NCBI GenBank assembly: GCA_026874595.1
Contig: CM049316.1
Span: 5,782,339 to 5,846,338, forward strand
Direction: 5' to 3'
DNA: 64,000 bases
Source: Sipunculus nudus
Taxonomy: Eukaryota > Annelida > Sipuncula > Golfingiida > Sipunculidae
A program made the translations under genes and the position numbers. Below the pieces are notes generated by a model. The model had not been told where the DNA came from. It saw nothing but the letters and a program-made list of their open reading frames with translations, and searched no databases. Below, piece after piece: positions 10,481-23,630 of the stretch (the stretch's first letter is position 1; the number at the start of each line of letters is the position of its first letter).

Positions 10481-11926
10481 ATGGATATTGACAAATTTAT
10501 AGTTAATCCCACTTCGCAGGTCTTAGACCAAATGAAAAAAGTTGAGTTATTGGAAACTTGTAACAAATTAAATATATAAGGAAAACAGTCAATGAGAAAG
10601 TCAGAATTAATAAGGAGAATTGTAGATCATCTTGTGGATAATGATCTGTTAGAAGATTCCGTTTTGGGATTGTACCCTCCAGAACCACAAAAAGGTGCTG
10701 ACTCTGGTCAATATTATTATCAATTGAAATTAAAAGAATTAGAAATAAATAGAGAACTACAAATGGCTAAAGAGGCTAGAGAATTAGAAATAAATAGAGA
10801 ACTACAAATGGCTAAAGAGGCTAGAGAATTGGAAATAAATAGAGAACTACAAATGAAAGAACTAGAGTTAAAAGAACTAGAACTTAAACTAAAATTTGAT
10901 GGGGATAAAAAAGAAAATTCTGTAACGGGTGGAATTTTAGACCCTAACAGATATATCAGATTAGTTCCCTCATTCAATGAAAAAGAAGTAGATAAATTCT
11001 TTCTACACTTTGAGAAAATCGCTAAAAATCTTAGGTGGCCAATAGAGTTGTGGCCTATTCTGGCACAAAGTGTATTCACTGGAAAAGCCCAAGAAATATA
11101 TTCTTCTTTATCTGTAGAAGAATGTTCAAATTATGATTCTCTCAAATATGCTATTCTTCATGCATATGAATTAGTGCCTGAAGCTTACAGACAAAGGTTT
11201 CGAAATTTACGGAGAACATATACTCAAACTCATGTTGAATTTGCTCATGAGAAAGAGGTACTTTTTGAGAAATGGTGTAACTCAAAAACCGTGAATTCAG
11301 ATTATGAGAAATTAAAACAACTTATATTAGTTGAAGAGTTTAAGAAATGTATTAGAGATGATATTAAGACATATTTAGATGAGAAGGAAGTAACTACGTT
11401 ACAACAAGCGGCAAAATTTGCCGATGAATTTGCTTTGACTCATAAGAGTAAATTTGATAAATCAAGAGAAGTTGGTTTTCAAAGACCAAGAAATGTAAAT
11501 GGTAGTGACAAAAAGGGGAGTCCACCTCGACCCAGAAAAGAATTTTCTGAGCGTAAAAAGGGTGAGACAAGTGAAAAACCCAGATTGAGGACTGGACCTA
11601 TCTGCTATTATTGTAAGAAACCAGGACATGTTATGGCTACGTGTCTGAGTCTCAAAAAGAATAAAGAGACAAGTCTTAAGGAAACGTCACCAAATGCACT
11701 CGTGAATACATACGAGGGTTTGCTTTGTGAAACTCCATCAGGGACAGTAGGTTTAAAGGATCCTGTCATTGTGGGAAAGAATAATGACTTTCAGGCTATT
11801 CGTAAAGAATTTAAGCCTTTTGTGTCAGAGGGTTTTGTATCTTTAAAAAGGGACAGTATTGAACCCGTACCAATCAAAAATTCTAAGAGACACTGGAGCG
11901 TCTCAGTCTCTATTGTTAGAAAGTGA
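10481..11926 (+). pseudogene. gag: Gypsy gag, one nonsense codon
   Basis: The frame opens at ATG 10481, has an in-frame TAA at 10577-10579, and continues to 11926. The N-terminus has a SAP-like helical block around MRKSELIRRIVDHL. A charged coiled coil follows, built from three copies of a 15-residue unit starting ELEINRELQ (45-bp tandem DNA repeat, 10737-10858). The capsid region contains an EAYRQRFRNL block close in style to the SCAN domain, which is thought to derive from Gmr1-like gag. A CCHC knuckle, C-X2-C-X4-H-X4-C, lies at about 11608-11649. Gag forms the particle and binds RNA. The nonsense codon would truncate the product to 32 residues, unless translation restarts at the ATG at 10592. 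Confidence 0.85.
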
Positions 11927-13679
11927 ATTACCTTTCTCTGATGAGACGGCAACCGGAGAAATTGTATTGGCTCAGGGTATTGAAGGTTCTATTGTTACAG
12001 TACCTTTGCACGAAATTATTTTAAAGTCAGGGTTGGCGTCAGGTCCTGATAAGGTCGGGATTTTGCCTAGCTTACCCGTAAAGGGAGTGTCTTTATTATT
12101 GGGGAATGATTTGGCGGGAGGAAATGTGACGGCTTATCCTTGTATGGTTTCTAAGCCGAGTACTGACATTGTTGATAAGGCGGAACATGAAGAAATGTTT
12201 CCGGCCTGTGCAGTCACTCGAGCGATGGCTGAAAAAGCCGATATGGTGGCCGGGAGAGTCACCAATAATATGGCCGTGGACAATAGTTCCACTGTTAAGG
12301 CCAATGATATGGCTGTGACGAGAGATGTCACTGGTAAAGCCAATTATACGGCCGTGGACAAAGGTTCCACTGTTAAGGCCGCACCTAGGGCTATTGATAG
12401 CACCATTACGGCTGTGGATGGGAATTCCACTGTTAAAGTCGATATTAAGGTGGACGTGGATTCCACTGATGAAAAAGCCAATACGGCTATGGTTCATAGG
12501 ACCAAAAACGATGATAATACGCCTACTGATATTCAAGCAGATAGAAATATTGTAGATGATGATGTGATAGATTTATCACAAACATTCATGAATGTCACTA
12601 ACCATGATAATGACCAACCAGCGCTTTCTCGTTCTCAATATGAGAAAAGGGCTGAGAAAATATCGGATGAGACTTTTCCTTTAGGGAATAGGGATAATCT
12701 TTTGAAAGAACAAAAGAATGATACAGGTCTTGCACATTTATATGATTTGGTATTACCGAGTGAAGAGTTAGACAAGGTATCATCAGGTTATTTCATACTA
12801 AATGATATTTTGATGAGAAAATGGAAACCTAAAGATATTCCCTCAACAGAGGACTGGGCTACAGTAAATCAGATTGTGATTCCTGAAGTGTATGGATCAG
12901 AAATAATGAAGATAGCCCATGAATCACCCTTGTCAGGACATTTTGGTGTAAACAAGACTAAAGAAAGGATACTAAGGCATTTCTTTTGGCCAAGAATGAA
13001 TCAAGATATAGCTAGGTTTTGTAAAACTTGTCATATTTGTCAAATGGTAGGAAAATACAATCATGATTCACCAAAAGCTCCATTACAACCAATTCCAGTC
13101 ATGGAAGAAGCCATGTCTAGAATTATTATAGACTGTGTTGGTCCAATGTCAAAAACTAAAAATGGAAATCAATATTTGTTGACCATCATGTGTACTGCTG
13201 CAAGATTTCCAGAGGCCATTCCTTTGAGAAATATCAAAACCAAAACTATCACTAAAGCTTTGATAAAATTCTTTACAATGTTTGGTATGCCTAAAGAAAT
13301 TCAATCAGATCAAGGGTCAAATTTTACATCTGGATTATTACAACAGTTGACAAATGAATTAGGTGTTAATCAGATCTTGTCAAGTGCATATCATCCGCAA
13401 TCCCAGGGTGCTTTAGAGAGATTTCATTCTACTCTGAAAACCATGTTGAAGACTTATTGTTTTCATAATAAGAGGGATTGGGACGAAGGGGCCCCGCTAT
13501 TGTTATTTGCGGTTAGGGATTCAGTCCAGGAGTCACTCGGATTTACTCCGTTTGGACTCATGTTTGGCCACTCTATTAGAGGCCCATTGAATGTAATCAA
13601 AGATCAATGGCTTAGTGAACAAAACAGACGGAAAACCGTTTTAGATTATGTGGTCACATTCAAAAAAACGGTTGAATGA
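11859..13679 (+). pseudogene. pol: Gypsy protease and integrase core
   Basis: This frame is shifted by one base from gag. The change falls in an A-run near 11878, just before the protease motif RDTGAS. The aspartic protease is followed by a ~150-residue low-complexity linker with degenerate repeats. Then comes the integrase: an H-H-C-C zinc module (HESPLSGHFG ... CKTCHICQ), and a catalytic core with D in IIIDCVGP, D in QSDQGSNF and E in GALERFHS, so all three catalytic residues are present. The frame ends at 13679 after another A-run, where the next segment takes over. Integrase lying ahead of RT is the key oddity. Confidence 0.88.
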
Positions 13680-14229
13680 TACATGTGAATTAGCAAGACA
13701 GAATTTGGCTAAAGCTCAAACCAAGATGAAAACATGGTATGATAAGAAAGCAAGACATCAGGAATTGAATGTAGGAGATAAGGTACTTGCATTGTTACCA
13801 AGTAAAGAAGGTCCATTACAATCAAGATATCATGGACCCTATGAGATTTATAGAAAGATTAACAATGTCAATTACATCATCAAAACTCCAGATAGACGTA
13901 AGGGAACTGAATTATGTCATGTGAATATGCTCAAACCATATTTTGAGAGGAACGATACATTAGTGAAACCTGTTTGTATAACATCTGATGATAATGAAAT
14001 ATCAGAAACTACTGATATTTTCAAAGATTTTGAAACAAGTGAAGACAAGAATGAAAAACCAAAATTAGGTAATTCAGAGATATTGGCAAACTTAGATGTG
14101 AAACTAGAACATCTGTCGTCTGAAAAATCTCAAGATTTAAGAGAAAATATAAACAAATATTCCCAGGTGTACCTAGTAGAACAAATGTTATATATCATGA
14201 TGTGGATGTCGGTGATGCAAAACCAATAA
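13648..14229 (+). pseudogene. pol: Gypsy integrase C-terminus and linker
   Basis: Continuation of integrase in another frame, entered at the A-run near 13664. It holds a GPY/F-type module (HGPYEIYRKINNVNYII ... HVNMLKPYF), then an acidic linker. The frame fails near 14160, where the sequence leading into RT lies in a different frame. The two A-run changes look like one-base indels. They could be real mutations or homopolymer errors in the assembly. Confidence 0.8.
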
Positions 14230-15479
14230 GACATCATCCATACAGGGTTAATCCCGAAACTCTTGCCAACTTAAGAAAAGAAATAGATTATATGTTACAA
14301 AATGACATCATCAGAGAGAGCCAAAGTGAATGGAGTTCTCCATGTATATTAGTTCCAAAACCAGATAAAAGTTACAGATTTTGTACTGATTTCAGAAAAG
14401 TGAATACTGTAACTAAAACAGATACGTATCCCATACCAAGAGTTGATGATTGTATAGATAGGATTGGTAAAGCTAAATATGTAACAAAATGTGACTTACT
14501 GAAAGGATATTGGGGTGTTCCTCTAACTGAAAGAGCGAGAAAGATCTCTGCTTTTGTTATTCCTGACGGATTATATGAATATAATGTAATGCCGTTCGAA
14601 ATGAGGAATAGTGGAGCTTCATTCCAACGTTTGATTAATATTTGTATAAACCATCTTGAAGGTGTTGAAGGTTACATTGATGACTTGATTGTATATAGTG
14701 ATACGTGGTCTGAACACTTGTATAGACTTGAGAAACTGTTTCAAAGACTGGCTGAACCTAATCTTACAGTTAATTTGGCAAAAAGTGATTTTGGGAAGGC
14801 CAAGGTCATTTATTTAGGTCATGTCATAGGACAAGGTGATGTAGAACCTATTCAAGCCAAAATTGAGGCCATTGTCAATTTCCAGAGACCTACATCAAAA
14901 AAGAGTTTACAAAGATTTCTAGGCATGACTGGGTATTATAGAAGGTTTTGTAAAAACTTTGCTGAGATAACTACCCCTCTCACAAATTTGTTAAAGAAAA
15001 AGGAGATATATATTTGGACTGATGACTGCGAAGCAGCATTCGAGAAATTGAAGTCGATGATGATCAATACACCTGTCTTGAAAGCACCTGGTTTTGACAA
15101 AGATTTTAAGTTATGTGTTGATGCTAGCGAACAAGCAGCTGGTGCTATATTGATTCAAGAAGATGAACAAGGGATTGATCATCCTGTCTGTTATTTCTCA
15201 AAGAAATTTAAAGATTACCAGAGAAATTATTCCACCATTGAAAAAGAATTATTAGCGCTTATCTTAGCACTGCAATATTTTGAAATCTATGTGAGATCAG
15301 TTTCTCATCCATTAGTGATTTATACTGATCATAACCCTTTAGTGTTCTTGAGTAGAATGAAGAACAAGAACAGGAGGTTATTAAATTGGAGTCTACTCTT
15401 ACAAGAGTATGACATCAATGTGAAACACATAAGAGGAAAGGATAATGTCATCGCTGACGCATTATCTAGATGTTATTGA
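14202..15479 (+). CDS. pol: Gypsy reverse transcriptase and RNase H
   Basis: An intact 425-codon frame. The RT domain shows SSPCILVPKPDKSYRFC, the FRKVN block, CDLLKGYWGVPL, and the catalytic box YIDD at 14673-14684. One usually invariant glycine is E here (PFEMRNSGASF instead of the common PFGM), which may impair activity. RNase H follows with CVDASEQAAGA, STIEKELLAL, IYTDHNPL and the terminal GKDNVIADALSR. The real reading frame begins upstream of the first ATG, near 14160. It lies last in pol, after integrase. Confidence 0.92.
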   Translation: MDVGDAKPIRHHPYRVNPETLANLRKEIDYMLQNDIIRESQSEWSSPCILVPKPDKSYRFCTDFRKVNTVTKTDTYPIPRVDDCIDRIGKAKYVTKCDLLKGYWGVPLTERARKISAFVIPDGLYEYNVMPFEMRNSGASFQRLINICINHLEGVEGYIDDLIVYSDTWSEHLYRLEKLFQRLAEPNLTVNLAKSDFGKAKVIYLGHVIGQGDVEPIQAKIEAIVNFQRPTSKKSLQRFLGMTGYYRRFCKNFAEITTPLTNLLKKKEIYIWTDDCEAAFEKLKSMMINTPVLKAPGFDKDFKLCVDASEQAAGAILIQEDEQGIDHPVCYFSKKFKDYQRNYSTIEKELLALILALQYFEIYVRSVSHPLVIYTDHNPLVFLSRMKNKNRRLLNWSLLLQEYDINVKHIRGKDNVIADALSRCY

Positions 15480-15893
15480 TAAATTTGTATATGAATTGTA
15501 TTGTTAGAGATGGGTATGGATGAAGATGTTACATTGAGATGCAGTAGCTATTATGCATTATAAGCTAGTAGGATGAATTGTGCATTAGTCACAGGGATAT
15601 TATTTTGCACAAGTCGTAGTGATGTTCGATGGTTGTGTGAGTTATTAGTGTGTGTATTATCACAGTGAAGTTAAAATGAATTGAATAGATTATTTGCATA
15701 TGTTTGCAAGAAAAGAAATGATGGCTATTGATGTCAATTATAAATGATATTGTAGATTATAAAAGTTTATATCCTCATGTTAACATAATTATATTTCTCA
15801 TATATATATCATGTCACCCAAAGGTATATATTTCAGATATTATAAAATTTTACTTATGAAAATATCATAAAATTTTCTTTTTTAGGAGGATGG
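15480..15893 (+). other. Gypsy 3' untranslated region and purine tract
   Basis: AT-rich, non-coding. A purine tract, AGGAGGATGG at 15884-15893, directly abuts the 3' LTR and is the expected plus-strand primer. Confidence 0.75.
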
Positions 15894-16561
15894 TGTGATG
15901 TATGTCCGTACGCGATGGCAGGGCACTCACGGAAGGACCTTAGAACCATTGACCCAGGAACAACAGGAACGTGTTGACCGTGTCGCTTACAGTCATCTAT
16001 TGAACTCCGGCAACACCAAATAAACGGACAAAGAGAACGTTTTCATTCATTCATTAACAGCGGTTAAACAACCTGAACTGGAATTTAAAAGTGGATCGAT
16101 CGATATTGCGTTAAGGTCCACAGACACTATAAATGCCCTTCATTTAGTGATTTTGAATTGGGTTGCAAACAAGAACTGATATCCAGGGATATCCAGGCCT
16201 GATGATGTGTAGTCTCCTTGTGATAAGGCGGAGACATTTTGGACGTTTTGGACTTTATTATGGTTGTGCACGGATTATAAACTGAACTTTCGTTATGACT
16301 CCTCAGAGCAACCCCGGAGTCATTTTTATTTCGTCGAACCAGCACCAGTGACTTTAATTTACAGCAGATAAGTATTTCTTCATTTGTACTGCACCAAGAT
16401 TTAGTTATTATGTGTTAGAGACTTTGTGTTCATATATTGTATATATTGTAAAAATGTTTGTTTAATTAATTATATTTTGTACTATATTTGTGAGTCAGTT
16501 TTTCATTTAACATCTTCGTTGTGTGAGTGGAACTCGGGGATGTTTTGTGCTACACGCAACA
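15894..16561 (+). repeat. Gypsy 3' LTR
   Basis: 668 bp, TGTGATG to CGCAACA, followed by the target duplication ATTG. Confidence 0.92.
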
Positions 16562-18146
16562 ATTGTAAATTATAAAATTATGTTATTATTTATACTATAT
16601 ATTACTGACGGGCTAAGGATAGTGTTGACACCAAGACTAACATGCAAAGATTTCTATAAACACAAGTAGGTATCTATTTAGCATATTGGCGTGAGCAATT
16701 ATTTCCAAACACCCCAAACAACCATCTAAGATACAGTATGAGCAGCTTACTGAGAAAAAATATGATTACCAGTAACACAAAGTAACGTAATTTAAATGTA
16801 ATGCAGACACATTGCTGTATATGTTTATATAATGATATACGTGCTTCTCCTTCATACGTTATTAGTTAAATAGCTTTAAATACATACGGCTAAAGCATGC
16901 TAGATGAGGGTTCTGGTTCAGTTTAACAAAACCTATGTGGTGTAGTGATTTCCACACTCTGCATGGAGACTATATATCAAAATATAGAATATAATAATTG
17001 AATGGGTCAAGTGACATATAGGTATTCCACATACAACAGCTTGCGGTGGCAGAAATGGAAATTTACTCATTTATGGTATTGTTGAGCAAACTTAATACTG
17101 CCCGTATATACGAATTAACGTGATTCTTGTCCAGTTTATCGTTCATTAAAGTCTGCTAAACAAAGGGGCAGCAGTTTACTCGTCATGATGAATGAAGCTT
17201 ATAAGAGCCTTGTATAAAGCACACATTGTATTTTTATTTTTTTATCAACGGCATACCTGTTCAGAGAATGAAAGCAATTGAATGAGCCGCCATCACTGAC
17301 ATTTGTGTGAATATCTTCCGTACTCAGTACGGGTTTTGAAGAGTCTTTACATAAATTAGCAATACGTCTGTTTGTAAAGTTTTAACCTGAAGCGGAATGT
17401 TATTGTTGAATGAATTCAACACTCCATGTAAGTATCTGCTATAGTCATCCTTGGCTTGTCAAGAAGTTAAAAATATGCTTTTCATTTGATTACCAACTTT
17501 AAAAATGAGTTCATTATTACTTGTTTGGCCTTTCATTATGAATTATTGGAGAATCATTTTCTGACCAAAACTGACAGCGGCTGGCCTTACTCGTATATAC
17601 GCCATGTGTTTGCCTGCTGAAAACCTGAAAGGTCTTTATATATTGAGAGGTAAAATGGTCCCCAAGGGTCTGCGGGAGGTCCTTACCCTTTGGATTTATC
17701 GTTCGATCATTGATGTACAACATGCCCTGCTGACGGCGGATCACATTGTCCAAGTCATTTGTATGATGAACAAATTATAATGAAAATGCCGCTTCATTCG
17801 GAGCTAGGCGTAATGGGCGTCAATTTATGAAAATGGTTATATGTTGGGCGGACAAACGTTTGCGCTGTCCTGATAAACGTAATGTCCGCCGCAGAGGAGT
17901 CCTGTTAATGAAAAAAAAAAAGTTTTGTCGGCCCCAAGACCGTCCGCTATGAAACCGGGGTCTCCACGGTCCGGAATTTCACTGTTTATCAAACTCTGGC
18001 AACCATTATATAACTGGGGATATAAATAAATAAATAAACAATATATATAACTTGGCAAAACAGTTAAATAAGTCATATTTCGACTTGTTTATTAGACTTG
18101 TTTTCAATATGTGTTATGACTAAATAACACTTGTATCTTTTTAAAG

Positions 18147-20369
18147 TTGCTTTCTTGCAAGAATGTTTGTATCCATAAAATAAAAAGACCTTTTATGTTA
18201 GCATAATAGTCCATTCTTTTCCTATACTTTTATATTTCACCAAACATTTTTGAACTATGCAGCCTCTTTTTGCAAATGTTTTTAACGCTGTTGAAGTCTG
18301 AAGTTGAAGTACCTAAAACAAAAGTTCATAGAATGTACCATGGGTATACAAGTATATTACAAGGCGTAACTTGTACGTACAATGCTTTATGGGACACGCG
18401 TACATTTTGACGGTCTGCAAATTTGTAATGCAGAGTGATAGGAAAACGTTGAATAAATGCTCAATGGCTCTATTAAAGAAATGATAAGATATATAGCCAA
18501 GCCATAAAAATGATAATTGTTGTGTTGACGACATCAGCAGAAAAGTCTTTTATTTATTAAAGTATGCAGTTTGATACAATATACGATGCAACTTAGAAAT
18601 CTTATGTTGCTAAGATATATAAGAAAGGTTATATAACTAAGATACATCATATAACAAACATATGCAAGATACTTTTACGACATATTACATGACAGAGATA
18701 CATAATCTTAGATACAGGATTCATAATACGACTATAATACACTGTATGACCAAGACGTAACCGTTAAATCATAATCTCGCATATAATTATCCGTGACAAC
18801 CCGACTGAGTAGGCACTGATAGTTGGGCTGGTGAACATACTTGATTCATGACACAAGCGGTATCGAGGAGGACATCGTAATGGTCTTCAATCATGTTGCA
18901 TTAGTATTGTGCCAAACTGAAACTCCGAGTCATTTTCTTATATCGCGTAAATTGGCTGCGTGCAGTTAATCGTTCGAGGCATGCCTATATTCAGGCATTT
19001 CGAAATTCAGCAAACATAGGGAAAGATTTACCAAAATGCTGAGTTAATACGGAACTTTTCTCGCTCATGTTTTCTCGCTCATGTTTTCGATTAGTCTCCT
19101 TCATGTCGATCGACAGTATATCTGTAGGCCATGAGGCGTTGACAGAAATGACGAAAATATTTGCTCCCTCAAAGAGCCTTATAGTGTGTTCCTTGCTGAA
19201 GGATGTAACGGTACTCTTACAGCAAGTCAGCTGTTCATAGACTCTCTAATATTAGAGGGCCAGACTGGCGCTAGCATATAATAAAAAGAGGAAAGTGAGA
19301 GCTTGTTTCATCATGTAGATATATGTGTCTTCAGTACGTGTGCAGTATTACTTTGTGTATATGTTAAAACAATTGAATTCGGTACAAATGACTCGACATA
19401 TTTTTGTCTTGCATGCAATATTGCGAAGTCGCTGTTCAGATGGCAACTGTTTACATACATGCATCTAGCAATAAGATTATGAATTTACTTTAATGATTAT
19501 TTCAAGAAAATCAAATGCAGAATCAAGTTGCAGTTAGGATAGTGCTTTTATTAAAGTCCTTTTTTGTTTAAAAATAACAATAAAATAACGAAAAATTAAA
19601 TTTAGTATAACCCTTTTAAAAAATAAAAAACAAATAAAATCAGTTTTTATATCTTTCCCTATCATATGACTGGAATAAAGTGATATTCTCTCGAGTGTAA
19701 AAACCCTAAACCCCCTATATGTTCTTTGTATTCGTCCCGAACAACAGAAAACCTAACACAGGATCTCTCCAAAACCAGGAGATTATTCTAAAGTATAGAT
19801 GTATGACTTAATCAAGTTTCATATAAAAGTTGCATGTAAAAGGATCTCCCTGGGTAAATAAAATACATGCACTGTGTCGCTGGCTATAAGGGTAAATTGT
19901 CAAGACTAGTAAACTGACTCTAGATTGCTACTGTTTTATATTGCGGCATACTCTACTGACGGCTGCGCCAAAACAGAAAACAGTTGATATAATGTTCCAT
20001 GGATTAGTTTAAACATTAATTTTCTTCATCTACTGATTCCAGAGCACATGAATTTTTATCTTACTACATTAACTATATCCTACAATAGTTATATAATGTC
20101 ATGTGTCATGAATCATGTGAACACCTTACGTTTTACTAGATGTAACACGACTAAGTTTAACATTGAGTATATTCCTGTCGAAGGGCATTGTCACCTTTTA
20201 GATATTTCCTCTCTTCTGAAGTGTTAAAATGTGTTTACCTGAACCTCTGCTTTCGAATGGTTCCTGAAAGCACTGTGAACTGCACAATGATGAACCTAAG
20301 GCAATTGGTATGTTTACTAAACCTGAATTAGTTTCAAATGATATTTTGTCGTTAACTGCAAAACAATAG

Positions 20370-20406
<37 letters not shown>

Positions 20407-20445
20407 GTATATACATTTATATAATATTATACTATGTGAATAGTC
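18147..20445. other. Intergenic, no gene recognised
   Basis: AT-rich single-copy-looking DNA. TTTTCTCGCTCATG is repeated in tandem near 19055-19085, and a TA microsatellite is at about 20374-20401. No exons or element ends supported. Confidence 0.5.
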
Positions 20446-21681
20446 AGCTTGAATTCAGAATGTACTACAGTACTGTTTCGTGATTCCAGCTTACTAGCCG
20501 GCTTATTCCTCGTGTACACACTGAAATGACCACGTGTGAATTTAGTTCGTTTACACTGGCTGGAGTAAGCTTGGTTTACTGGGTTCGTTGAGGTTTTCGT
20601 GGTCCAGGTAGCTATTGTGTTTATTTGGGGGGGGGGGGGGTTGGTTGGTTGTAGGATTGGCCCTATGTTCACATGTGGAGGTCAGTTCGCTCCTATTATT
20701 TAATGTGCTCTGTTCTGGTCTGCATATGATGAAATATTTCTCTGTGTTGCATAAATTACATTTTTACACTTTATTGGTGTCGAAAATGCCCTGCCTTTTG
20801 AGAGTTTTTCAAGCTGATGGCATGTTTTTTTTAATTATATAGTATATACGTACTGGCTTAACGTTATGCTGATTCTGTATTTCTCGTTTTTAAAGCTGCT
20901 GGTGTGCTCCTACCTTTGTTAAGCACTCTTTACATCATCATGGATCCAGTTGGTTTGACTTGTTCTACGAAGTACATCCCTATTCAACGAATAGAAGACT
21001 ACATGAAGCGCCTGATAGAAAAGTCCGAAAAAATTATGAAAAGTTAGACCGGAGAGTAAGCCACTACCTAGATCCTCATAGAGATCGTACACACAAGGAG
21101 ACCTATGGATTCAGAAGCAGTAGGACCCCACCTTTCTTACCAGAAACAAAGGAACTCAAGGTTGAAAATGGCTGAAAATACTCTAGAGGGTAGATTACAC
21201 TGATGATACACACAGCAATTCTTAAGCCTACTTGGAAATGATGCAAAAACGATCCGAAAAGATGACAAGATGATAAAACCCCGCCGACAAAACCAAAATC
21301 TTGAACCATGGAACTTTGAAAAACTACACGAAGCAAACATAACAAAGTCCTACAAAAATTCACCTTAAATTACGGCTCAGAAAAGCAAACCAGAAAACAA
21401 GAAAATAGCTACAAGGCTGAAGCTTGCTGAGAGAATTGAAACTCTGGCGGAAGCATATAATCATTGAAAGACCATAAACCCAGTTTCCGGAATAAACCTA
21501 CCTGCAGACTAATCAACCCAGATAAGACTGAAATTTTAAGAATTAGCAAACAAATACTTGAAAAGACAAACAGCAAAGTTCGACATACCCTATGATTGGT
21601 CCAGTGGAAAAATTCAGGAGACGTGATAGAATGTTTCGAAAGAATTGAAGAAAAAGTCACCACAACCTTCGTGGGATTCGA

Positions 21682-23630
21682 GATAAATAGATAGATATCC
21701 GTTATTTCCTCCATTGCTGAAGATTCACAAAGAGAAATGCGCTAAACATTGAAATTAATAAATGTGCATACATAAGTGTACAATGGCTATAAAAAGTATA
21801 TATAGTTACGTACGCATAAGGTCAGCGGGTCTATATTTGTACATTTTTAAAACTATTAAACCATAGTCTTCTGAAAATTCAAGTTAGGTGAGTCATACTG
21901 TACTCAATATAAGTTCCAAAACTGTTTTTATGACATTCATAAATAAAACTACCAAACCTGTACAGCATAACATACCAATAATCAACAGTCCATGATTCTA
22001 TTAATACCTGCCAAATATGAATTAAAAAGAAAATCTTCATTATTTAAATTAAGCAAAAATACGGAATCTTCTACACAGCATACATTCATAATAAAGTCCC
22101 ACAACAAATGTCTGGATGCTTTCATAGCATCACAATATAATATAGCATCACAATACAGTAAAGCATGTTTATACGGACAGGTGAATAAAGTACCACAAAA
22201 ATGACATAGGAGTGAGACTTGGTCATTTTGACCGATTGATACTAATATTTTAACCATCTAGCTGAAATAACGCAAAGATTTAGGTACAGCTCTACCCGCG
22301 TCCCATCACACGGAAGGACTAAAACAGTCAGGGTGCACACTATTTACAAATTCAAATTTTGAATCTATGGCTGTTCTGTCGGAGTAGGAAGCAAATTCAT
22401 AAGATTCAATGATTAACTTCTTCCAATCAGTTCTTCCCACGGTTTTCCGCTGTGCCTCAGTACCAATCAAAATATCTATATGCTCGAATAATTTTAGTTC
22501 TGACAGTATTTCACACACATCCGGAACAAAACCAAGCTGGTATGTTCTTGGCTGAAGCCTGTGGAACATTAGCCGGTAGATGATGATAAACTTGCATACA
22601 TTTGCGCTCGGAGACATCAATATATTTCCTAGTAATGTTAACTTAGCTTTATGAACAAACGACAGGATGCGAGGTATCCCATATAATGATAAAACCATGT
22701 CAGGTCTGGTACGCGGATGAAAACCTTGCACGACTTTCAGGCAAAACCTGTGCATACGTTCAAGGCTTAACACTTGAGACTTGTTCAGATTAGACCACAA
22801 TTCAGCTCCATATAGAGCTTTTGGAAGGACTACCGACTTGTACAGACTGACACTTGTCAAAGGATTCAGTCCCTTTTGCCGCACCCCAACTCATAACAGT
22901 TACAACAAGGAACCTTTGCCTCTTCTGCAGGCATCCTCAATACGGTCGGTTAGTTTAAAGTTTCCTTGGTGACATATACCTTAATGTGTTAATCGTGCCT
23001 TTTCCTCGATCCGATTATCTCCTAATCTCCATTGTCTTATTTTTGAATTCATTGCAAATTTCCTATCACTTTCCCCAAAAACTACAACTATTGTTTTTGC
23101 AGAATTAAAATTCAACCTCCGTTTACAACTGTAATTCCAGCAAATATCCATCATTTTTTGCAATCTCAAAGGTGTAGGTGACAATATTCAGATATCATCT
23201 GCTTGAAAAGTGGATCCGACAAAGTTTTGAATTTCGCAGTTCACAAAGAAGGGGATTTATGAATATAAGAAAAACAAGGGTGATAAGACTCCGCCCTGCC
23301 TCACAGATTGTCTGACGGGAAACAAGTCACTAAGGTGACCTTCATATAACACAGCGCCTTGAGCATTGTGATAGGCTTCATAGATGATTCTCCAAAGAGT
23401 CCCCGAGATGTCAAACTCAAACAACTTAATAAATAACCCCTTGTGCCACACGACATCAAAAGCCTTTTGGCTATCCAGAAAACAAGCATAAATTTTATAA
23501 TTATTTTCTATATAATGATAAACAGTTTCTTGTACCAATAATGACGCATGCAAGGATGATTTATTCTTTTGATACGCATGTTGAAGAGGATCGATAAAGG
23601 TTTGACCTAACAAGGTAAGTTTATCGTTAA
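21682..23630 (-). mobile_element. 5'-truncated LINE inside Penelope 1
   Basis: Minus-strand non-LTR retrotransposon fragment of the I/Jockey-like type. RT motifs are CFLDSQKAFDVVWHKGLF and VRQGGVLSP (23257-23630), a catalytic ADD at about 23196-23204, and a C-terminal block (22306-22884) containing LYKSVVLPKALYGAELWS and LERMHRFCLKVVQG. The 3' end at the left carries a short TATC/TTTA-rich tail. A 102-bp segment of the Penelope element is repeated on both sides (21580-21681 and 23631-23732, about four mismatches), which I read as a very long target-site duplication. Confidence 0.75.

Larger units (their letters stand above)
9524..16561 (+). mobile_element. Gmr1-like Ty3/Gypsy retrotransposon, full length
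   Basis: A 7,038-bp element with two LTRs of 669 and 668 bp, a primer site, gag, pol, a purine tract and a 4-bp target duplication ATTG (9520-9523 and 16562-16565). The pol domains run protease, integrase, then reverse transcriptase and RNase H. This order is known from Gmr1-type Gypsy elements and is unlike ordinary Gypsy. The LTRs differ by about four substitutions and one indel, which implies a recent insertion. The coding region nonetheless has one nonsense codon and three frame changes in this sequence. No envelope-like gene. Confidence 0.9.
8870..18146. repeat. Left arm of a large inverted duplication (with Gypsy insertion)
   Basis: 8870-9523 and 16562-18146, with the Gypsy removed, match the reverse complement of 34213-39960. 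Clear anchor blocks are 17290-17420 against 36090-36230, 17820-18010 against 35510-35690, 18030-18146 against 34213-34320, and 9420-9523 against 38938-39025. Divergence is considerable, so the duplication is old relative to the Gypsy. Confidence 0.75.

Noticed and set aside
11859-11926. Programmed ribosomal frameshift between gag and pol
   Set aside because: The overlap lacks a standard slippery heptamer, and similar A-run frame changes occur at 13664, so simple indels are more likely.
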